From the NCBI GenBank assembly GCA_002394605.1, contig DGUI01000026.1, forward strand, positions 1 through 64,000: a DNA stretch of 64,000 nucleotides, given 5' to 3'. The notes below the pieces were generated by a model. It saw only the letters and a program-made list of their open reading frames with translations. It was not told the DNA's origin and searched no databases. The stretch is from Mageeibacillus sp. UBA4314 (lineage in GTDB: Bacteria; Bacillota; Clostridia; Saccharofermentanales; Saccharofermentanaceae). Positions 43,626 through 52,516 of this stretch are shown here, in pieces (position 1 is the first letter of the stretch; each line of letters starts with the position of its first letter). The position numbers and the translations under genes were made by a program.

Positions 43626-45481
43626 TAATTGTCGTAGATCACCATTCCGGGCTTGGCTTTGGGAAGTTTTTTGACATGGGATACCGGACAGTAATCTATC
43701 GTTACCTTGTCAGCGTGGTCTTCGAATACTGCTGATCTTGAGTAATAGGCTGCAGCCTTAGCCGCTTCGAGAACGGCATTATCTGACGGGAATTCTTCGC
43801 CTTTGTGAGACTTCAGGATAACATGCGTGCCGGGCAGGTCCTTAATGTGGAACCACCAGTCATTCTTGTCTGCAACGGCGAAAGTGAGCTTATCATTCTG
43901 GATATTATTACGTCCGCAGATGATCTCATACCCGTCGGAAGTAGTGAATCTCCTGAAAGGCAGGGATTCTTCGCTCTTGTGTTTATCTTTGCTGTACGTC
44001 TGGCCGTTCTTCCTGGCATTAGCGATCTTCGCGGCATTACGGAGAGCTCTTGAAGATGCCTTGCCGGACTTGGCACGTCCGACCATCTTGTTGGGATCGC
44101 CGGTATTTATCGCTTTGTCTGTCTTGCGTGCGTTATTTGATGTGATCTCCTGTTTGACTTCCTCTTCGATTGCTTTGATATCATCTTCGCTGACGGATGA
44201 ATCAACGGCAGTCTTAAGAGTCCTTAAGTAACGGAGAGCAAGTTCGTCTTCCTTGATATACTCTTCGGATATCTCTTTTTTACGCTTGGCTTTGCGCCAT
44301 TTTTTGTAGTAATCCTGTGCATTGGAATTTGCATTGAGCGACGGATCTAACGGGATGGTTATCTCTGATGCGGGTTCGCTGTAGTAGTTAAGACATGTGA
44401 CACTTGTTGCTTTTGGTCCGCATAAGTAACCATAGCTCAGGATGAGGTCACCGTAGAGTTTATAGATCTCGCATCTGCCGGCATCTTCAAGGTCGGCATT
44501 ATGGATGTCATATTTACGTACGACTTTTGAGATGGCATTATTTATGATCTGCAGCATCCGCTGTTTGCGCATATCGAGATTAATGTTCTTCTCTTTAAGG
44601 TTATAGTATTCCTCGATGCACTCTGAGACTGAATCGAAAGACCTGACAGCCGGGTATCCTCCGTGGTTTAATACCGAGAATTCACATGCATCGCCATTAC
44701 TGTCGAGGTAGAGGTATGTTTTGTAATCCCTGCCGGAGATCATGGAGAAGAACTTCCTGCATTCTTCAAGAAACCTGCTCTGCTGGCTTTGTGACAGATC
44801 TTTGTAGAGGCTGCGCTCGTCTATATCGCTGTTGATGCAGATGCCGCGGCACAGAACAGGGGACATTCCTTTGATGGAATTGAGCAGCGCTTTCGCGATC
44901 GGACGCCCTGACTCCTCCTCAAGGATAGGGGGAAGACCTTTATCTATTAGCGGCAGGCATTCATCCGGAAGCATCTTGTTCTGTGTCTGCGGATAGTCAT
45001 AGATCCTGGCCGGCATGACCTCTCTTACACGGCTGATCTGAAAATCCACATGTATGGCAGAATCGAGGATCTTATTGTTGTCATTGACGAGGATGACGTT
45101 TGCAAACCTTCCCATCAATTCAACGATGAGGCGGAAAGTCTTCCTGTCGTGCAGTTCGTCCGTATTCTGGAGCTTGAATTCGATAAGACGCTCATAACCG
45201 GGATTGGTAACGGATATGATCTTGGATCCGGAGATGTATTTCCTGAGAAGCATGCAGAATGAGGGAGGCATCTTTGGATTATCTCTCGTGTTCTCCGTAA
45301 GATTGATATGAGGATCGCTGGGGAGGATAGAGACTAGGAGCTTCTTGATCCCCGAATAGCCTCTCAGGTGAAATATGAGCGTATGCTTGTCGGGTTGAAA
45401 TACCTTGTCAATCCGGCAGCCGGTAAGACTTTCAGATAATTCATCAGATAACAACTGAAGAGTGATGCCGTCGACAGCCAC
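43598..45481 (-). CDS. rqcH: Ribosome quality control protein RqcH (NFACT family)
   Basis: A 627-residue protein that binds stalled 50S subunits and directs alanine tailing. The NFACT-N domain fills residues 1-220, a coiled coil lies near 300-430, a basic Lys-rich stretch follows, and the NFACT-R domain holds DKNDWWFHIKDLPGTHVIL. At residues 97-98 the sequence is Glu-Arg, where the B. subtilis protein, from memory, has the essential Asp-Arg; this conservative change may still work. The GTG start at 45481 has AAAGAGG eight bases upstream. It lies three bases after the small membrane protein gene in the same direction. Confidence 0.88.
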   Translation of the reverse strand: MAVDGITLQLLSDELSESLTGCRIDKVFQPDKHTLIFHLRGYSGIKKLLVSILPSDPHINLTENTRDNPKMPPSFCMLLRKYISGSKIISVTNPGYERLIEFKLQNTDELHDRKTFRLIVELMGRFANVILVNDNNKILDSAIHVDFQISRVREVMPARIYDYPQTQNKMLPDECLPLIDKGLPPILEEESGRPIAKALLNSIKGMSPVLCRGICINSDIDERSLYKDLSQSQQSRFLEECRKFFSMISGRDYKTYLYLDSNGDACEFSVLNHGGYPAVRSFDSVSECIEEYYNLKEKNINLDMRKQRMLQIINNAISKVVRKYDIHNADLEDAGRCEIYKLYGDLILSYGYLCGPKATSVTCLNYYSEPASEITIPLDPSLNANSNAQDYYKKWRKAKRKKEISEEYIKEDELALRYLRTLKTAVDSSVSEDDIKAIEEEVKQEITSNNARKTDKAINTGDPNKMVGRAKSGKASSRALRNAAKIANARKNGQTYSKDKHKSEESLPFRRFTTSDGYEIICGRNNIQNDKLTFAVADKNDWWFHIKDLPGTHVILKSHKGEEFPSDNAVLEAAKAAAYYSRSAVFEDHADKVTIDYCPVSHVKKLPKAKPGMVIYDNYYSVTVKPE

Positions 45482-45484
45482 GGT

Positions 45485-45868
45485 TTATACCTCTTTGTCA
45501 GTATTCTCTGACCTTTTCTCAGAGCCTAAGGAATAGATCATGATTATCAGCCATATAACGGCAGCGATGATGACCTCAATGCCGAGGAAAAGGAAGAAAC
45601 GCTGATATGAATTCCAGGATATCAACAGATCCAGACCGACGATCACTGCGGAAATAAGGATCGTCATAACGGGTAAGAACGCCTTGGTCTTGGTAAAATA
45701 ATGCCAGTAATCACCAAAGCCTACCTGTACGGCATCGTTCTTCTTTTTGTTTGCAGCATTCCTGGAAGCAGCAGAAGAAGAGGCAGACTTCCCGCCGGAA
45801 GAAGATCTCTTCCGGGTTGTTTGTGAAGGTTTCCTTCCGGAACTCGTACTCTTCTTCGGAGCAGCCAT
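45485..45868 (-). CDS. Small basic membrane protein, unknown
   Basis: A 127-residue protein of no recognised family. The first 45 residues are Lys/Arg/Ser-rich and likely disordered in the cytoplasm. Two transmembrane helices follow at about 65-85 and 92-112, with a short charged tail. It is encoded between the PRPP synthetase pair and rqcH with only 2-3 base gaps, so it belongs to the same transcript. The gene order offers no specific function. Confidence 0.7.
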   Translation of the reverse strand: MAAPKKSTSSGRKPSQTTRKRSSSGGKSASSSAASRNAANKKKNDAVQVGFGDYWHYFTKTKAFLPVMTILISAVIVGLDLLISWNSYQRFFLFLGIEVIIAAVIWLIIMIYSLGSEKRSENTDKEV

Positions 45869-45870
45869 GA

Positions 45871-47076
45871 TCAGCCGATATTCTCCTTTGCTTTGAGGAG
45901 CTTCTGGATCTTCTCGGTAGGATTGATCAGGTTGGACAGTGAAGCATCGTGGTTGATGGCATCGATAAGAAGTGCAACGAACTTCGCCATGTTGACATCT
46001 GCGAACCAGGGAGCCTTAAGTAGCTCAGGCCTTCTGTAGATAAGGTTGGTTGCAAACACCTTGCTGATGATGCCTTCCTGGTAAGCCTTGTCGAACCTGT
46101 CGATACCTTCGGTGAACAGACCGAAAGTAACAGCGCAGTAAACGTTCCTGGCGCCTCTGTCCTTCATGGCTCTTGCGATATCGAGCATTGAATCACCGGA
46201 TGAGATCATGTCATCAACGATGAGGATGTCCATACCCTCAACAGAATCACCGAGGAACTCATGTGCGATGATGGGATTGCGTCCGTTAACGATAGTGGTA
46301 TAGTCTCTTCTCTTATAGAAAGTTCCAAGAGGAACACCAAGGATTGATGCAAAGTACATTGCTCTGGGGATACCGCCTTCATCAGGGGAGATTACCATGA
46401 ACTTGCCGTTAGTAAAGCTGAGGTCAGGGATCTGCTTATACATCTCCTTGATGATCTGGTAAGTAGGATTAAGGCTCTCAAAGCCGGACAGAGGGATGGC
46501 ATTTGCAACTCTCTCGTCGTGCGCATCGAAAGTGATGATGTTGGCAACACCCAGATTATAGAGTTCTTCCAAAGCGAAAGCGCAGTCCAGGGACTCTCTG
46601 GAATTCCTCTTGTGTTGACGGCTCTCGTAAAGGAAAGGCATGATAACATTGATCCTTCTCGACTTGCCTGAGCAGGCGAGGATGACTCTCTTAAGATCCT
46701 GGTAGTGATCATCAGGACTCATCCTGTTCTCGAGACCGTACATCTTGTAGGTGCAGGAGCAGTTCATAACGTCGCTGACGATGTAGAGGTCATGGCCTCT
46801 TACCGTGTTCTTGATAACAGCTTTGCCTTCACCGGATGAGAATCTCGTATTGTCAACGTCGATCCTGTAATCCTCACGGTAGAAACCGGGATATCTGGAA
46901 ACGAATTCCTCTTCCTGATACTCGGAACGTCTCTTGTTGAGATAGAAGTTGACCTTCTCCGTAAACTCCGTGCTTCCCTTAAGTGCGATAAGTCCAATGG
47001 GACCTACTGGATCCATCGGGTTCTCACCGTATTGATTGTAGCGGGAATAGGCTTTCTCATCTGCTGCTGAAGTCAT
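45871..47076 (-). CDS. prs: Ribose-phosphate pyrophosphokinase (PRPP synthetase), copy A
   Basis: A 401-residue PRPP synthetase, longer than the usual ~315. It transfers pyrophosphate from ATP to ribose-5-phosphate. The ATP-binding stretch YESRQHKRNSRES keeps the RQxxK...RE pattern, followed by TFDAHD, VISPDEGG and the PRPP-binding loop ILIVDDMISSGDS. These features suggest an active enzyme. A paralogue of equal length lies 30 bases upstream in the transcript. The ribosome site is weak (AAAGG, twelve bases from ATG). Confidence 0.85.
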   Translation of the reverse strand: MTSAADEKAYSRYNQYGENPMDPVGPIGLIALKGSTEFTEKVNFYLNKRRSEYQEEEFVSRYPGFYREDYRIDVDNTRFSSGEGKAVIKNTVRGHDLYIVSDVMNCSCTYKMYGLENRMSPDDHYQDLKRVILACSGKSRRINVIMPFLYESRQHKRNSRESLDCAFALEELYNLGVANIITFDAHDERVANAIPLSGFESLNPTYQIIKEMYKQIPDLSFTNGKFMVISPDEGGIPRAMYFASILGVPLGTFYKRRDYTTIVNGRNPIIAHEFLGDSVEGMDILIVDDMISSGDSMLDIARAMKDRGARNVYCAVTFGLFTEGIDRFDKAYQEGIISKVFATNLIYRRPELLKAPWFADVNMAKFVALLIDAINHDASLSNLINPTEKIQKLLKAKENIG

Positions 47077-47106
47077 GTTGTTACCAACCTTTCTTTGTTA
47101 TCATTA

Positions 47107-48312
47107 TCAGTCATTAAAATCATCGAAGATCTCACCGATCCTCATCTGGGTTACAAAATCGTGCAGTCTCTGTGTGGAGTGCATAAGGTCATATACGGAT
47201 TCATCAACGTTAAGTCCGTCAATGATCCTGGCGACGTAAGGGACCATGTCAGCGTCGTAATACCAGTCACGGGAGAGAACCTCTTCGCTCCTGTAGATCA
47301 GGTTTGTGCATACGACAGCCTTGATCGTTCCTTCCGCATAAGCTTCATCAAATCTCTTCAATCCGTCCGTGAACAGACCGAAAGGTGAGATACAGTACAC
47401 ATCCTTGGCACCCATGTTCTTGAGCTTGGAGGCTGTGCGCAGCATCGTGCTGCCTGAATTGATCATGTCATCGATAAGGATGATATCCTTGCCTTCGACA
47501 TCTTCACCTAAGAATCTGTAGCTCTTGATGGGGTGTTCTCCGTCTACCTTAGTCGTATAATCCCTGTCTCTGTAGAAGATGCCGAGGGGGAGAGACAAAG
47601 CCGATGAATAGAAGATCGCCCTTGATACACCCATCTCGTCAGGACTTACGACCATTGTTGCATTCTTGTCTATCTTGATGGATCCGAAATTGGACAGGAG
47701 GGTCGTCGTCAGCTTGTACTGTGACCTGGGCATCTCGATACCCATGAGGGGAACTGAATTCTGGATCCTCTCATCGTGCGGATCAAAGCAGATAAAATTG
47801 GCAACGCCGAGGTCATAAAGCTGCCTTAGCATTGCCGAACAATCAAGTGAAGCTCTGAGATTCTGTCTGGTCTCAGTTCTTCCTTCGTAGACAAACGGCA
47901 TGATGATGTTGATCCTTCTTGCCTTGCCTACGCAGGTCGATACGATCCTCAAGAGATCCCTGTAGTGGTCATCGGGAGACATTATATGCTCTCCGTCGAT
48001 CAATCTGATGCGGATATTGGGGGATACACAGTCAGTGATGATGAATACATCGTGACCTCTGACGCTCTCTCCCATGGAGAGCTTGCCCTCACCGGTCTGG
48101 AATCTGATGAGATCAGCATCGATGATATAGTCTGAACGCACATATCCGGGACGGTTGACATAAGGTGAAGCACATGTCTCGAGCCTCTTCTGTCTCTTCT
48201 GTGAAAGGATATTGCTTACGTTCTTGACAAATTCTTTGTTGGAAGTATGGCCAATGATGCCTATTGGCCCGATGGGTTCAAGCTTAATGCCGTTATAAGT
48301 AGAAGACGTCAT
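47107..48312 (-). CDS. PRPP synthetase paralogue, copy B
   Basis: A 401-residue paralogue of the neighbouring PRPP synthetase. The PRPP loop is conserved (IILIDDMINSGST). The ATP-binding flexible region reads YEGRTETRQNLRAS: the usual Lys and Glu are missing. The later motif is VSPDEMG instead of SPDEGG, and FDPHD replaces FDAHD. It may be a less active or regulatory subunit, like the associated proteins known in eukaryotes, or have altered control. AGGGGTG lies six bases before its ATG. It is first in the prs-A/membrane protein/rqcH transcript. Confidence 0.8.
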   Translation of the reverse strand: MTSSTYNGIKLEPIGPIGIIGHTSNKEFVKNVSNILSQKRQKRLETCASPYVNRPGYVRSDYIIDADLIRFQTGEGKLSMGESVRGHDVFIITDCVSPNIRIRLIDGEHIMSPDDHYRDLLRIVSTCVGKARRINIIMPFVYEGRTETRQNLRASLDCSAMLRQLYDLGVANFICFDPHDERIQNSVPLMGIEMPRSQYKLTTTLLSNFGSIKIDKNATMVVSPDEMGVSRAIFYSSALSLPLGIFYRDRDYTTKVDGEHPIKSYRFLGEDVEGKDIILIDDMINSGSTMLRTASKLKNMGAKDVYCISPFGLFTDGLKRFDEAYAEGTIKAVVCTNLIYRSEEVLSRDWYYDADMVPYVARIIDGLNVDESVYDLMHSTQRLHDFVTQMRIGEIFDDFND

Positions 48313-48416
48313 GATTCACCCCTGCTTTCTTACTAATATAAGTATTGAACAAAAGAAAAAGTAATTCAATGTAAAAATGCACGAAATGAAGTATGTTAAT
48401 AAGTCGATTTTTTGTC

Positions 48417-49007
48417 TTAGAAAACGAACTCGGTAACAGCATCACAAAGATCTTTGATACCTGATTTTTTGTCTGATGAGATGGCAAAAACAGAGCAACC
48501 CTCCTTAAAATCAAGGTGTTTTGCCATCATGGCTATCTGTTTTGAGACCTGCATCTTTGATAATTTGTCGCATTTTGTGAATACGACAAAATAGGGAAGA
48601 CCGTTGTTGTTCAGGAACTCTATCATATTTATGTCATTTGTTGAGGGTTCATGTCTTATGTCGATCAGACACAGGACGAGATCGATATGTCTTCCGCTCC
48701 TGAAATAGTCGTCGCAGAGCTTCGAAAAGCGCTCTTTTACTTCTTTGGAAGCCTTTGCATAGCCATAACCGGGCAGGTCAGCGATCAGCAGTTTGCCGTC
48801 TGCCTCGAAATAAACGACCTCGCGCGTCTTACCGGGGGTCTGTGATACTCTTGCGAGCTTTCTGTTATCTGCAATGGCATTGACTAGGGAAGACTTGCCC
48901 ACGTTGGATTTGCCGCACAGGACTATCTCGGGAAGTCCCTGATCAGGGCACTGTGATATGGTCGCCGCGACCTTAAGAAACTTTGTCTTTCTGTAATTGA
49001 TCTCCAT
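48417..49007 (-). CDS. engB: Ribosome biogenesis GTPase EngB/YsxC
   Basis: A 196-residue circularly ordinary GTPase needed for 50S assembly. The motifs are G1 GKSNVGKSS, G2 SQTPGKTR, G3 DLPGYGYAK, G4 TKCD and G5 AISS. Length and spacing are typical. The ATG at 49007 has no Shine-Dalgarno sequence; a TAAAAT box ends seven bases before it on the minus strand, so its mRNA may be leaderless or nearly so. It is divergent from comEC. Confidence 0.93.
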   Translation of the reverse strand: MEINYRKTKFLKVAATISQCPDQGLPEIVLCGKSNVGKSSLVNAIADNRKLARVSQTPGKTREVVYFEADGKLLIADLPGYGYAKASKEVKERFSKLCDDYFRSGRHIDLVLCLIDIRHEPSTNDINMIEFLNNNGLPYFVVFTKCDKLSKMQVSKQIAMMAKHLDFKEGCSVFAISSDKKSGIKDLCDAVTEFVF

Positions 49008-49014
49008 ACGAATG

Positions 49015-49050
49015 ATTTTACACTTTATCAGGCAAAAGCAAAATCGACAA
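49015..49050 (-). promoter_or_regulatory. Promoter region of engB
   Basis: On the minus strand TTGTCG is followed after 17 bases by TAAAGT, and a further TAAAAT lies at 49020-49015, seven bases before the ATG. Either box would give a leader of about ten bases or less. Confidence 0.4.
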
Positions 49051-49058
49051 ATTGTTAT

Positions 49059-49106
49059 ATTTTCGTATTTTTTCGGAGCTTTTTGGCTGGGTTTTGCTGA
49101 TAGGAT
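49059..49106 (+). promoter_or_regulatory. 26-base AT-rich element plus -10-like box before comEC
   Basis: Bases 49059-49084 read ATTTTCGTATTTTTTCG, then G, then AGCTTTTT. A TAGGAT box starts 16 bases after it at 49101. A copy differing at one base occurs at 60409-60434, also 16 bases before a -10-like box. It may be a shared activator site covering the -35 position. Confidence 0.5.
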
Positions 49107-49112
49107 GACCCC

Positions 49113-51323
49113 ATGAGAAGGCGTAATGACATAGTTTGGGATAAGATAATGGAGCGGCCGGTCCTTCCTCTGGCGCTCTTTATGTCATGTGCACTGCTCA
49201 TGACATATCTATTTGACAGCCTGATACCCCAGTGTGTGCTGGCACTTATGGTCTTCCTGGTCATGCTTAAAGAACGTGACAAGTGCGGGAAGTATATCAT
49301 CTTAGTGATCCTTACGGTCTTTGTTACACTCTTCCTCGGTCTTATAATGGTCACAAGGCTTGATATATCTGCTGATGAGCGCTATTACATGGGAAATGCC
49401 AGGATCGACTCTATCGAGCACCGCCTGTCTGGCAAAGCCGTGTGCTATGTTACCCTTGATGACGGAGATACGGCTGTTATCTACGCTGACAAAGACCCTT
49501 TCTGGGATCCCGGGAGCACGATCGATATCCAGGGACGGCTGAAGACACCGCCCGGTGCTACTAATCCGGGACAATTCGACCTTAAACAGTACCTTAGAAG
49601 GCATGGGATCAACTATGTTCTGACTGTCACTGGTGATCCTGCGGCAACAGACAGCAATCTGATAGCAAAGATAGGTGGATATGCCGACAGGCTCCTTTTT
49701 GACTTCAGGAAGAAGATATATGCTTCTGTGTCAGATAGTATGGACAGCGATAATGCTCATCTGACGGCGGCATTATGCCTGGGTGATCCTTCGCTCATGT
49801 CAAAGGAAGCAAAAAGTGCTTTCAACCTCACTTCGTGTTCGCATCTGATCGCAGTCTCAGGAACACATTTCAATGCCATGATGACAGTTATCACTTTTGT
49901 GATCTCATCACTTGACAAAAAGAGGACAAAGCCAGCCGCGCTCTTGATGTGTCTGATGATAGCGCTCATCACGGGCTTTAAGGAGTCGGTAACAAGGGCT
50001 TTTGTGATGAACATCTGCATGATAATGTCAAGAGATAAGCTCTCAGGATTATCTATCGGAGTTATGGTGATGATGATCGCAGATCCTTTTGCTGTTATGT
50101 CACAGGGACTTCAGATGAGCGCTGCAGGGAGCTTTGGGATACTCTATTTCGCTCCGCCCGTGAGGAGGAGACTTATCCTGGGAGGAGTCAGCAAGGCGGT
50201 ATCGGACACTATATCAGCTTCCGCCGGTGCTCACTTGGGACTTCTGCCGTTCTACGGGTTTTACGGGATGAGGATATCAGTGTTCAACTACCTTTGCCAG
50301 CTGTCAGGAGGCTTCGTAGTCACGGCCATCTGCATGATATTCATTCCTGTCATGCTCCTTGTATCGTTCAAGGCAACATTCGCGATCTATGGCCTTGAAG
50401 CGTTGACAGGACTTCTGTCGGGGCTCGTATCGGAATGCTCGTCTTTGTCATATCTGTCAGTTAACTGCGGCAGATACGGTAAATATGTCTTTGTTATCTT
50501 ATATGCATTTATATTTGTGCTGTTCCTTCCTGACGGCGTGGTCAGGAAGATCCTTATCAGGCCATTACTGGCAGCTGCGGCCCTTGCTTGCGGCTTTGCC
50601 TTATACCGTTTTGTCTTTCCGCCTGCTGCTGAAGTCATCTTCCTTGACGTAGGCCAGGGAGATTGCTGTCTAATAATTGCGGGTGATCATGCGTTGATGA
50701 TAGACGGAGGCAAACCGGAGAACGGTGAAGTCCTGGCTGATGTGCTGAACTGGTATGGCATAGACAGGCTTGATGCCGCCGTGATCTCACATTGGGACGA
50801 TGATCATTACGGCGGAATATCATATCTGTACCGCGAAGGGAGGACAGATCACATCCTGGCACCCGTTGAATGCACGCTTTCCCCGTCAGATCCTGATCAC
50901 ATCGATAAGGTTGAAGTCCTGAGGACTGGCAGCAGTGTGAACTTTGACGGTGTCGAATGCGATGTACTCTGGCCCATAGCAGCTGTTGACGGCGGGAATG
51001 AGGATTCTCTTGTGATGATGGTCACGGCAGGAGGGTGTAAGATCCTTTTTACGGGTGATATCGGCGAGGAGACGGAACAAAAGCTCATCAGCCTTGGATC
51101 CATGGGAGACTGCGACATCCTCAAAGCCGCTCATCACGGCAGCAGATACTCTTCATGCAGGGATTTCATAAGATCGGTCTCACCTGAGGTTTGCGTCATA
51201 TCCTGCGGCAGGCATAACAGTTACGGGCATCCCCATGGCGAAGTTGTGGAAATACTGAGCGAAAACTGTGTGAATGTCAGAAGGACCGATCTGGAGGGGG
51301 CAATATCGTTTGAAATAAATTGA
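49113..51323 (+). CDS. comEC: ComEC/Rec2 DNA-uptake channel protein
   Basis: A 736-residue polytopic membrane protein that carries single-stranded DNA into the cell during natural transformation. The N-terminal part has membrane helices and an OB-like extracellular domain (DUF4131). The ComEC core (residues 200-460) includes SCSHLIAVSGTHFNAM. The C-terminal metallo-beta-lactamase-like nuclease domain keeps FLDVGQGDCC, MIDGG, SHWDDDHYGG and KAAHHGS. It is full-length and intact. The ATG at 49113 has only a weak AGGA upstream and lies six bases after a TAGGAT box. Other competence genes are not in the window. Confidence 0.9.
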   Translation: MRRRNDIVWDKIMERPVLPLALFMSCALLMTYLFDSLIPQCVLALMVFLVMLKERDKCGKYIILVILTVFVTLFLGLIMVTRLDISADERYYMGNARIDSIEHRLSGKAVCYVTLDDGDTAVIYADKDPFWDPGSTIDIQGRLKTPPGATNPGQFDLKQYLRRHGINYVLTVTGDPAATDSNLIAKIGGYADRLLFDFRKKIYASVSDSMDSDNAHLTAALCLGDPSLMSKEAKSAFNLTSCSHLIAVSGTHFNAMMTVITFVISSLDKKRTKPAALLMCLMIALITGFKESVTRAFVMNICMIMSRDKLSGLSIGVMVMMIADPFAVMSQGLQMSAAGSFGILYFAPPVRRRLILGGVSKAVSDTISASAGAHLGLLPFYGFYGMRISVFNYLCQLSGGFVVTAICMIFIPVMLLVSFKATFAIYGLEALTGLLSGLVSECSSLSYLSVNCGRYGKYVFVILYAFIFVLFLPDGVVRKILIRPLLAAAALACGFALYRFVFPPAAEVIFLDVGQGDCCLIIAGDHALMIDGGKPENGEVLADVLNWYGIDRLDAAVISHWDDDHYGGISYLYREGRTDHILAPVECTLSPSDPDHIDKVEVLRTGSSVNFDGVECDVLWPIAAVDGGNEDSLVMMVTAGGCKILFTGDIGEETEQKLISLGSMGDCDILKAAHHGSRYSSCRDFIRSVSPEVCVISCGRHNSYGHPHGEVVEILSENCVNVRRTDLEGAISFEIN

Positions 51324-51338
51324 ACTTATTAGTATTCT
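51310..51338 (+). promoter_or_regulatory. Possible promoter of the GH25 lipoprotein gene
   Basis: TTGAAA at 51310-51315 and TATTCT at 51333-51338 are separated by 17 bases, at the end of comEC. The -10 matches four of six positions. Confidence 0.4.
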
Positions 51339-51357
51339 ATTATGGAAAGGAATATGT

Positions 51358-52515
51358 ATGAATAAGACAAAGATCATTGCAATGCTGGCTATCCTTTCCT
51401 GCGTGCTCGCAGGGTGCAAGGATACCCCCGAAGAGACTACAACGATAAGGCAGACAGAGGCACCGCTTGCGCCGTCCACCGTGGCGACTACTTCCGTTCC
51501 GGCTGCGACGACCGGCGGCATACCGGAGATAACAGAGAACACATCAGTATTGTCTGAACCGACCCCCGGGGACATTACGGAGCCCATGATCCTGTCGGCC
51601 TTCAGCAATGCCAAGCTCAAGGTCGGTGATCTGTTCGATGCTAATGAGTTCATAAGCTATATCGACGATCATGACAGGAATCCTGTCCTGTCTGTCGAGA
51701 CTCCTGTAGATACTACGACTCCCGGCGTTTATGAGACGGCGCTCATCGTTACCGATGCCAATGGCAATCAGGCAAGAAAGTCACTGACCGTGCGCGTGGT
51801 AACAGGGGAGGAGACCCCTACGCCCACACCTGAAGGCATGACACCGACTCCCACGCCTGTTCCCCAGCCTTCAAATCTTGATTTCAGTGAGTTCCGTTCG
51901 AGGTACAGCGGCGACATCGAGTACGGCATCGACGTGTCCAAGTGGCAGGGAGATGTTGATTTCGGCATGATCAAGCAGGAAGGCTGTTCGTTCGTCATCA
52001 TCAAGGCGGGTACATATTACAAGGGCGAGTTTGTTTTTGACTCGATGTATGAACAGAACCTGGCAAATGCCAAAGCTGCAGGGCTTAAGGTAGGGCTTTA
52101 TTACTACACGCCGATCACTACCGAGGCTGTCGTCAGAGACTGTGTCGATAAGATCTGTGAGTCTTTAAACGGAATCGAACTTGAACTGCCCATAGCTTAT
52201 GACATGGAGCAGTGGAAGAGGTTCCAGCAGTACCATATCAATCTCCAGGATTTAAATGGTCTGTTCTATGCTTTCTGTGATGAATGTGAGAAATACGGCT
52301 ATCAGGGAATGCTCTATAACAGTAAGAACAAGCTCGAGACAGTCTTTGATGCCAAGGATCACCCCGTCTGGCTCGCACATTATACGCGCACCACGACTTA
52401 TGAAGGAGATTACATGCTCTGGCAGGTCAGCAATGTCGGAAGGATACCCGGCATTAACGGTGATGTCGATCTGAACATACTGTATAATAGGAACGGAGAC
52501 GATCAAGGAGCTTAA
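51358..52515 (+). CDS. GH25 lysozyme-like lipoprotein
   Basis: A 385-residue exported lipoprotein. The signal peptide ends in the lipobox LAGC with the lipidated cysteine at residue 20. A Thr/Pro-rich linker, an Ig-like stretch (residues 80-150, ending SLTVRVV), and a second PTPTP linker follow. The C-terminal GH25 muramidase domain (about 180-380) has GIDVSKWQGDVDF and the acidic pair in AYDMEQW, so it should cut peptidoglycan glycan strands. It sits between comEC and holA, which are usually adjacent, and may loosen the wall during growth or DNA uptake; that is inference. Confidence 0.88.
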   Translation: MNKTKIIAMLAILSCVLAGCKDTPEETTTIRQTEAPLAPSTVATTSVPAATTGGIPEITENTSVLSEPTPGDITEPMILSAFSNAKLKVGDLFDANEFISYIDDHDRNPVLSVETPVDTTTPGVYETALIVTDANGNQARKSLTVRVVTGEETPTPTPEGMTPTPTPVPQPSNLDFSEFRSRYSGDIEYGIDVSKWQGDVDFGMIKQEGCSFVIIKAGTYYKGEFVFDSMYEQNLANAKAAGLKVGLYYYTPITTEAVVRDCVDKICESLNGIELELPIAYDMEQWKRFQQYHINLQDLNGLFYAFCDECEKYGYQGMLYNSKNKLETVFDAKDHPVWLAHYTRTTTYEGDYMLWQVSNVGRIPGINGDVDLNILYNRNGDDQGA

Positions 52516-52516
52516 T

